From NCBI GenBank assembly GCA_032622095.1, contig CP136068.1, positions 124,869,989 through 124,933,988 on the forward strand: a stretch of 64,000 nucleotides of DNA. The letters run 5' to 3'. Below the pieces are notes generated by a model that searched no databases, was not told where the DNA came from, and was given only the letters and a program-made list of their open reading frames with translations. Positions 55,501 to 64,000 of this stretch are shown piece by piece. Every line of letters begins with the position of its first letter. Within the stretch, counting starts at the first letter, position 1. The DNA is from Siphonodentalium dalli (lineage: Eukaryota > Mollusca > Scaphopoda > Gadilida > Siphonodentaliidae). The translations under genes and the position numbers were made by a program.

Positions 55501-58500
55501 TAAGAACCTAATTTAACAAGTATTTTGGATTTTATAGCCAGTGATATACAGATATATATCATAAAAGTGTGTCATTTCCACTGGTGGGTATGGTCATTTG
55601 AAGGTTAATAGCACTAAAACTTGGACACATTTAAGAAAATGCTCCAGCAATTCAAAGAGAGCATATCTTTATTCAACTAATTCAATATACACCCACATCC
55701 AGTTATCTTGGATCACCCTTGCAGACCTGAAAATGTCATATTTTATTCTTCAATGTGCTGATAAAGTCATGCGCTTGATGCTCAGCTGATCAGATCTGGA
55801 CTCAATGACCTCACATCACCAGAAGTTCTCTCATGGAAAGAATATTGAACAGTCTTCCATAGCTGATCCAAGTTTGCAACATCAGACCCCTAAAACTGAG
55901 TGAAAATGGGGCCTGAACATGACTGGTGGTGGAAAATTGTGCTTTTTTGATGAATAATTTGTTAAAGGAGGTGGGGTTAAATTGTGTGTGATAAATAAAG
56001 AACCACAGAAGTGATATTGTTTTTGAACACATTTTTTCGATTGATGGGCAATTCTGAAGAATTGTAGGGAGTTACAATTATTCCGCGAAAAAGCGGGCTA
56101 TCGCTTTAGGTTACACTGGTGTAAATAAGGTTCCGAGTGACATCTGGCGGATGCGGGAGGAATATATAGGAGAGAATAAAATAGACACTGGGCCCTGATT
56201 GGTCAATAGCCTTGTGTGGTTTTCACATAAAAAAATCGTCACACCTCTTCCCTATGATTTCCCATAGCTAAAATAACCATTGGCACAGGAATTAACCCTT
56301 TGTAGTGAAGTTTGAATTTTTTGGTGTGGTCTAACATATGACTGTATTTTTTTATGCGGTTCTGACACTAGTTACGAAAACATAAGATTTAAAGGCGAAT
56401 TCCCTGCTAGACAGACATGATTTTTTTGTGTAAAAAGTTTCCCAAAATGTCAATTTTTCAGATTTAAAGAAAATTTTGGACCCAACATTTATATTGCCAA
56501 CACTATACGCTAAAACGTTAGCACTGAGGCCTATGGAAAACATTTACACCAGTGTAACCTAAAGGGAAAAAATAGCTTTTTATCATTTTTGATTCCTGGG
56601 AGTCACTTTAAAGCATTTTAATGCATTTTACAGAGCCTGGTCTTTCAGTCCAATGAATATCTCATGCTTGATGTGGCTATTCTTGCTGCTGATGCCTTCT
56701 TTCACTTACATCAGCCAAAAAAATAGTAAGATTTTTCATAAAAAATGCCAATTTTTCAAGGTATTTTCAAAAAATTTCAAGGTGGTAATAGTCACATGAT
56801 AATGCAAATGACCCATAACATGGGCATGTCAACGACACATATATCAATTGTTATAAGAACCTAATTTAACAAGTATTTTGGATTTTATAGCCAGTGATAT
56901 ACAGATATATATCATAAAAGTGTGTCATTTCCACTGGTGGGTATGGTCATTTGAAGGTTAATAGCACTAAAACTTGGACACATTTAAGAAAATGCTCCAG
57001 CAATTCAAAGAGAGCATATCTTTATTCAACTAATTCAATATACACCCACATCCAGTTATCTTGGATCACCCTTGCAGACCTGAAAATGTCATATTTTATT
57101 CTTCAATGTGCTGATAAAGTCATGCGCTTGATGCTCAGCTGATCAGATCTGGACTCAATGACCTCACATCACCAGAAGTTCTCTCATGGAAAGAATATTG
57201 AACAGTCTTCCATAGCTGATCCAAGTTTGCAACACCAGACCCCTAAAACTGAGTGAAAATGGGGCCTGAACATGACTGGTGGTGGAAAATTGTGCTTTTT
57301 TGATGAATAATTTGTTAAAGGAGGTGGGGTTAAATTGTGTGTGATAAATAAAGAACCACAGAAGTGATATTGTTTTTGAACACATTTTTTCGATTGATGG
57401 GCAATTCTGAAGAATTGTAGGGAGTTACAATTATTCCGCGAAAAAGCGGGCTATCGCTTTAGGTTACACTGTGTAAATAAGGTTCCGAGTGACATCTGGC
57501 GGATGCGGGAGGAATATATAGGAGAGAATAAAATAGACACTGGACCCTGATTGGTCAATAGCCTTGTGTGGTTTTCACATAAAAAAATCGTCACACCTCT
57601 TCCCTATGATTTCCCATAGCTAAAATAACCATTGGCACAGGAATTAACCCTTTGTAGTGAAGTTTGAATTTTTTGGTGTGGTCTAAAATATGACTGTATT
57701 TTTTTATGCGATTCTGACACTAGTTACGAAAACATAAGATTTAAAGGCGAATTCCCTGCTAGACAGACATGATTTTTTTGTGTAAAAAGTTTCCCAAAAT
57801 GTCAATTTTTCAGATTTAAAGAAAATTTTGGACCCAACATTTATATTGCCAACACTATACGCTAAAACGTTAGCACTGAGGCCTATGGAAAACATTTACA
57901 CCAGTGTAACCTAAAGGGAAAAAATAGCTTTTTATCATTTTTGATTCCTGGGAGTCACTTTAAAGCATTTTAATGCATTTTACAGAGCCTGGTCTTTCAG
58001 TCCAATGAATATCTCATGCTTGATGTGGCTATTCTTGCTGCTGATGCCTTCTTTCACTTACATCAGCCAAAAAAATAGTAAGATTTTTCATAAAAAATGC
58101 CAATTTTTCAAGGTATTTTCAAAAAATTTCAAGGTGGTAATAGTCACATGATAATGCAAATGACCCATAACATGGGCATGTCAACGACACATATATCAAT
58201 TGTTATAAGAACCTAATTTAACAAGTATTTTGGATTTTATAGCCAGTGATATACAGATATATATCATAAAAGTGTGTCATTTCCACTGGTGGGTATGGTC
58301 ATTTGAAGGTTAATAGCACTAAAACTTGGACACATTTAAGAAAATGCTCCAGCAATTCAAAGAGAGCATATCTTTATTCAACTAATTCAATATACACCCA
58401 CATACAGTTATCTTGGATCACCCTTGCAGACCTGAAAATGTCATATTTTATTCTTCAATGTGCTGATAAAGTCATGCGCTTGATGCTCAGCTGATCAGAT

Positions 58501-61500
58501 CTGGACTCAATGACCTCACATCACCAGAAGTTCTCTCATGGAAAGAATATTGAACAGTCTTCCATAGCTGATCCAAGTTTGCAACACCAGACCCCTAAAA
58601 CTGAGTGAAAATGGGGCCTGAACATGACTGGTGGTGGAAAATTGTGCTTTTTTGATGAATAATTTGTTAAAGGAGGTGGGGTTAAATTGTGTGTGATAAA
58701 TAAAGAACCACAGAAGTGATATTGTTTTTGAACACATTTTTTCGATTGATGGGCAATTCTGAAGAATTGTAGGGAGTTACAATTATTCCGCGAAAAAGCG
58801 GGCTATCGCTTTAGGTTACACTGGTGTAAATAAGGTTCCGAGTGACATCTGGCGGATGCGGGAGGAATATATAGGAGAGAATAAAATAGACACTGGGCCC
58901 TGATTGGTCAATAGCCTTGTGTGGTTTTCACATAAAAAAATCGTCACACCTCTTCCCTATGATTTCCCATAGCTAAAATAACCATTGGCACAGGAATTAA
59001 CCCTTTGTAGTGAAGTTTGAATTTTTTGGTGTGGTCTAAAATATGACTGTATTTTTTTATGCGATTCTGACACTAGTTACGAAAACATAAGATTTAAAGG
59101 CGAATTCCCTGCTAGACAGACATGATTTTTTTGTGTAAAAAGTTTCCCAAAATGTCAATTTTTCAGATTTAAAGAAAATTTTGGACCCAACATTTATATT
59201 GCCAACACTATACGCTAAAACGTTAGCACTGAGGCCTATGGAAAACATTTACACCAGTGTAACCTAAAGGGAAAAAATAGCTTTTTATCATTTTTGATTC
59301 CTGGGAGTCACTTTAAAGCATTTTAATGCATTTTACAGAGCCTGGTCTTTCAGTCCAATGAATATCTCATGCTTGATGTGGCTATTCTTGCTGCTGATGC
59401 CTTCTTTCACTTACATCAGCCAAAAAAATAGTAAGATTTTTCATAAAAAATGCCAATTTTTCAAGGTATTTTCAAAAAATTTCAAGGTGGTAATAGTCAC
59501 ATGATAATGCAAATGACCCATAACATGGGCATGTCAACGACACATATATCAATTGTTATAAGAACCTAATTTAACAAGTATTTTGGATTTTATAGCCAGT
59601 GATATACAGATATATATCATAAAAGTGTGTCATTTCCACTGGTGGGTATGGTCATTTGAAGGTTAATAGCACTAAAACTTGGACACATTTAAGAAAATGC
59701 TCCAGCAATTCAAAGAGAGCATATCTTTATTCAACTAATTCAATATACACCCACATCCAGTTATCTTGGATCACCCTTGCAGACCTGAAAATGTCATATT
59801 TTATTCTTCAATGTGCTGATAAAGTCATGCGCTTGATGCTCAGCTGATCAGATCTGGACTCAATGACCTCACATCACCAGAAGTTCTCTCATGGAAAGAA
59901 TATTGAACAGTCTTCCATAGCTGATCCAAGTTTGCAACATCAGACCCCTAAAACTGAGTGAAAATGGGGCCTGAACATGACTGGTGGTGGAAAATTGTGC
60001 TTTTTTGATGAATAATTTGTTAAAGGAGGTGGGGTTAAATTGTGTGTGATAAATAAAGAACCACAGAAGTGATATTGTTTTTGAACACATTTTTTCGATT
60101 GATGGGCAATTCTGAAGAATTGTAGGGAGTTACAATTATTCCGCGAAAAAGCGGGCTATCGCTTTAGGTTACACTGGTGTAAATAAGGTTCCGAGTGACA
60201 TCTGGCGGATGCGGGAGGAATATATAGGAGAGAATAAAATAGACACTGGGCCCTGATTGGTCAATAGCCTTGTGTGGTTTTCACATAAAAAAATCGTCAC
60301 ACCTCTTCCCTATGATTTCCCATAGCTAAAATAACCATTGGCACAGGAATTAACCCTTTGTAGTGAAGTTTGAATTTTTTGGTGTGGTCTAAAATATGAC
60401 TGTATTTTTTTATGCGGTTCTGACACTAGTTACGAAAACATAAGATTTAAAGGCGAATTCCCTGCTAGACAGACATGATTTTTTTGTGTAAAAAGTTTCC
60501 CAAAATGTCAATTTTTCAGATTTAAAGAAAATTTTGGACCCAACATTTATATTGCCAACACTATACGCTAAAACGTTAGCACTGAGGCCTATGGAAAACA
60601 TTTACACCAGTGTAACCTAAAGGGAAAAAATAGCTTTTTATCATTTTTGATTCCTGGGAGTCACTTTAAAGCATTTTAATGCATTTTACAGAGCCTGGTC
60701 TTTCAGTCCAATGAATATCTCATGCTTGATGTGGCTATTCTTGCTGCTGATGCCTTCTTTCACTTACATCAGCCAAAAAAATAGTAAGATTTTTCATAAA
60801 AAATGCCAATTTTTCAAGGTATTTTCAAAAAATTTCAAGGTGGTAATAGTCACATGATAATGCAAATGACCCATAACATGGGCATGTCAACGACACATAT
60901 ATCAATTGTTATAAGAACCTAATTTAACAAGTATTTTGGATTTTATAGCCAGTGATATACAGATATATATCATAAAAGTGTGTCATTTCCACTGGTGGGT
61001 ATGGTCATTTGAAGGTTAATAGCACTAAAACTTGGACACATTTAAGAAAATGCTCCAGCAATTCAAAGAGAGCATATCTTTATTCAACTAATTCAATATA
61101 CACCCACATCCAGTTATCTTGGATCACCCTTGCAGACCTGAAAATGTCATATTTTATTCTTCAATGTGCTGATAAAGTCATGCGCTTGATGCTCAGCTGA
61201 TCAGATCTGGACTCAATGACCTCACATCACCAGAAGTTCTCTCATGGAAAGAATATTGAACAGTCTTCCATAGCTGATCCAAGTTTGCAACACCAGACCC
61301 CTAAAACTGAGTGAAAATGGGGCCTGAACATGACTGGTGGTGGAAAATTGTGCTTTTTTGATGAATAATTTGTTAAAGGAGGTGGGGTTAAATTGTGTGT
61401 GATAAATAAAGAACCACAGAAGTGATATTGTTTTTGAACACATTTTTTCGATTGATGGGCAATTCTGAAGAATTGTAGGGAGTTACAATTATTCCGCGAA

Positions 61501-61519
61501 AAAGCGGGCTATCGCTTTA

Positions 61520-61970
61520 GGTTACACTGGTGTAAATAAGGTTCCGAGTGACATCTGGCGGATGCGGGAGGAATATATAGGAGAGAATAAAATAGACACT
61601 GGGCCCTGATTGGTCAATAGCCTTGTGTGGTTTTCACATAAAAAAATCGTCACACCTCTTCCCTATGATTTCCCATAGCTAAAATAACCATTGGCACAGG
61701 AATTAACCCTTTGTAGTGAAGTTTGAATTTTTTGGTGTGGTCTAAAATATGACTGTATTTTTTTATGCGGTTCTGACACTAGTTACGAAAACATAAGATT
61801 TAAAGGCGAATTCCCTGCTAGACAGACATGATTTTTTTGTGTAAAAAGTTTCCCAAAATGTCAATTTTTCAGATTTAAAGAAAATTTTGGACCCAACATT
61901 TATATTGCCAACACTATACGCTAAAACGTTAGCACTGAGGCCTATGGAAAACATTTACACCAGTGTAACC
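61520..61970. mobile_element. 451-bp TIR element, last copy, right edge of array
   Basis: It is the terminal copy, flanked on the left by array spacer (CGCTTTA) and on the right by non-array sequence (TATAGATTACCCAGGG). There is no spacer after it, so the array ends precisely with the element's own inverted end. Confidence 0.85.
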
Positions 61971-62019
61971 TATAGATTACCCAGGGTATCCCCCCTGAGT
62001 GTATAGAATACCCCGGTTT

Positions 62020-64000
62020 ACATGGCCCAATTCAAGTTAAATATACCGACATTAATATTAAAAAACATATTTTGTCCTTCACCTGAGCCCAAATATGATT
62101 TTAAAGACAAGGGTGCTGTATGATTTATCATGGGTGCTGTTGGTGTTGTGCCAGTCTCAGTAAACTTAGCGTACATTTGCTCCCATAGTTGCGCACGGTA
62201 TTAATTGTGCTCACCATTAAATCACTCCCAGGTGCCCAAACTTTTGCAAACCTTCTTATACTGATGCACATCTTTCCAAAAACACTACTAGTAAGAGACA
62301 TAGAAGTAGATACCTATAATGGGTCACAGGGCTCAATTCAATTTGACCATTAAAAAACCCAAATATTCCCCTCCCCCTGACCAAAGCCCAAAATCCCATT
62401 CAGATGCCCAAATAATTTTTTCCCATTGCCTCTATATATTCTAAAGTGAACTGTGGAATCCTTTTCAGAATGGGTATAGTCTGAGAGATGGCTGACTCAG
62501 AAATGTTTTCATAGGCACGGGTGCTGTATGGTTTTATCATGGGTGCTGTGGGTGTTGGGCAGTCTCCATACCCTTAAAACCCACCGAGGAGCCCAAACTT
62601 TGTCCAAACTATTTGCATAGATGCATACCTATCCACAAACAACAAAAGTGTTGGAAGTAGATACATATAATGGGTCATATGGCCCAATTCAAGTTAAATA
62701 TACCAATTTAACTTGAATTGTCAAGGGTGCTGTGGGTGTTGGGCTGTCTCCATACCCTTAAAACCAACTAAGGAGCCCAAACTTTTGCAAATCTTCTTAT
62801 ACTGATGCAGATATTTCCAAAAACACTAGGAGACCTAGAAGTATATACCTTTACATGACCCAATTCCAGTTAAATATACCAATTTAACCATTAAAAAAAC
62901 CAAATATCCCCCCTGAATAGAGCCCAAAATCCCATTCAGGTGCCCAAATATTTTTCCCCATTGCCTCTATATATTCTAGAGTGAAATGTGGAATCATTTA
63001 CAGAATGGGTATAGTCTGAGAGATGGCTGACTCAGAAATATGTTTTCATAGGCACGGGTGCTGTATGGTTTTTATCATGGGTGCTGTGGGTGTTGGGCTG
63101 TCTCAATACCCTTAAAACCCACTGAGGAGCCCAAAAATTGTGCAAACCATTTGCATAGATGCATACCTATCCACAAACAACAAAAGTGTTGGAAGTAGAT
63201 ACATATAATGGGTCATATGGCCCAATTCAAGTTAAATATACCAATTTAACTTGAATTGTCATGGGTGCTGTGGGTGTTGGGCTGTCTCCATACCCTTAAA
63301 ACCCACTAAGGAGACCAAACTTTTGCAAATCTTCTTATACTGATGCAGATATTTCCAAAAGCACTAGGAGACCTAGAAGTATATACCTTTACAGGACCCA
63401 ATTCCAGTTAAATATACCAATTTAACCATTAAAAAAAACAAATATCCCCCCTGAATAGAGCCCAAAATCACATTCAGGTGCCCAAATATTTTTTTCCCAT
63501 TGCCTCTATATATTCTAGAGTGAAATATGGAATCATTTACAGAATGAGTATAGTCTGAGAGATGGCTGATTCAGAAATATGTTTTCATAGGCACGGGTGC
63601 TGTATGGTTTTATCATGGGTGCTGTGGGTGTTGGGCTGTCTCAATACCCTTAAAACCCACTGAGGAGCCCAAAATTTGTGCAAACCATTTTCATAGATGC
63701 ATACCTATCCACAAACAACAAAAGTGTTGGAAGTAGATACATATAATGGGTCATATGGCCCAATTCAAGTTAAATATACCAATTTAACTTGAATTGTCAT
63801 GGGTGCTGTGGGTGTTGGGCTGTCTCCATACCCTTAAAACCCACTAAGGAGGCCAAACTTTTGCAAATCTTCTTATACTGATGCAGATATTTCCAAAAAC
63901 ACTAGGAGACCTAGAACTATATACCTTTACAGGACCCAATTCCAGTTAAATATACAAATTTAACCATTAAAAAAACCAAATATCCCCCCTGAATAGAGCC
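62020..64000 (-). repeat. ~538-bp satellite, inverted array (continues beyond window)
   Basis: The reverse complement of the 15585-27220 satellite: GATGCATACCTATCCACAAA occurs at about 62617, 63157 and 63697 (540-bp spacing), and GGTGCTGTGGGTGTTGGGC occurs repeatedly. The first 400 bp or so (62020-62450) is diverged and rearranged, after which units are type 1-like and homogeneous up to the window end. The decayed edge thus faces the 1353-bp array. Confidence 0.95.

Larger units (their letters stand above)
47091..61972 (+). repeat. 1353-bp composite satellite: 11 TIR elements and 11 spacers
   Basis: GGTTACACTGGTGTAAAT starts a unit at 47093, 48446, 49799, 51152, 53404, 54756, 56109, 57462, 58814, 60167 and 61520; a twelfth slot at about 52505 lacks the element. 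Each unit is a 451-bp element (inverted ends GGTTACACTGGTGTAAAT and ATTTACACCAGTGTAACC) and a 902-bp spacer. Units are over 99% identical by eye. The array starts at a left element end and stops at a right element end: TGTATAGGTTACAC on the left, GTGTAACCTATAGA on the right. Repeated 63- and 73-codon open frames lie in spacer and element. They are short, lack motifs and repeat only because the DNA does, so I do not annotate them as genes. Confidence 0.95.

Noticed and set aside
47336-61954. 63- and 73-codon open frames repeated in each 1353-bp unit, candidate tandem small-protein genes
   Set aside because: The units are over 99% identical throughout, coding or not, so conservation of the frames is no evidence. 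They lie on both strands, have no motifs, and one of them sits inside the 451-bp non-autonomous element.

Overview
The window reads as intergenic, repeat-dominated DNA from an animal nuclear genome, probably a marine lophotrochozoan and possibly a mollusc. The evidence is low GC, GT-AG introns, decayed LINE (non-LTR) retrotransposons, many inverted-repeat DNA elements, large satellites, and dispersed repeats ending in ACAGACAGAC-type tails. The species assignment is inference. No prokaryotic operon, rRNA, tRNA or CRISPR is visible. The only host coding sequence I can support is the last two exons of a C-type-lectin-like gene (7517-7690 and 8463-8695).

Layout. 1-7500: degenerate ~145-bp tandem repeats, a possible Helitron 3' end, a 209-bp hairpin MITE, a diverged tandem duplication, and two adjacent SINE/LINE-tail-like elements. 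7500-8700: lectin-like exons. 8700-10900: mostly featureless. 10900-13380: decayed minus-strand LINE with endonuclease, reverse transcriptase and C-terminal pieces, split by a 467-bp TA-flanked MITE. 14240-15012: LINE endonuclease fragment on the plus strand. 15585-27220: ~538-bp satellite, decaying at its right edge. 27220-28466: palindromic GCTTATTT-rich family. 28467-32156: a foldback element (FB2) whose long terminal inverted repeats are 173-bp tandem repeats, with an 11-bp target duplication. 33285-35690: more of the palindromic family. 35690-39143: C-terminal end of a LINE, split by a second foldback element (FB1, 36037-38603) whose inverted repeats are arrays of a palindromic 21/22-bp unit, with a 6-bp target duplication. 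39165-44092: more of the palindromic family, split by a 450-bp TTAA-flanked MITE. 44480-46345: other MITEs and dispersed repeats. 47091-61972: a nearly homogeneous array of 1353-bp units, each a 451-bp TIR element plus a 902-bp spacer. 62020-64000: the ~538-bp satellite again, inverted.

Four insertions can be read to the base because removing the element restores the interrupted host repeat: the TA MITE in a LINE, FB1 in a LINE, FB2 in a palindromic-family copy, and the TTAA MITE in a palindromic-family copy. The strongest candidates for something undescribed are three. First, the 15-kb composite array starts and ends on the same TIR element and has one near-precise empty site. Second, two foldback elements have tandem-repeat arms. 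Third, the palindromic family has a recurrent linker that reads like a miniature GT...AG intron. All copy counts and homologies come from reading by eye, without alignment or database search.
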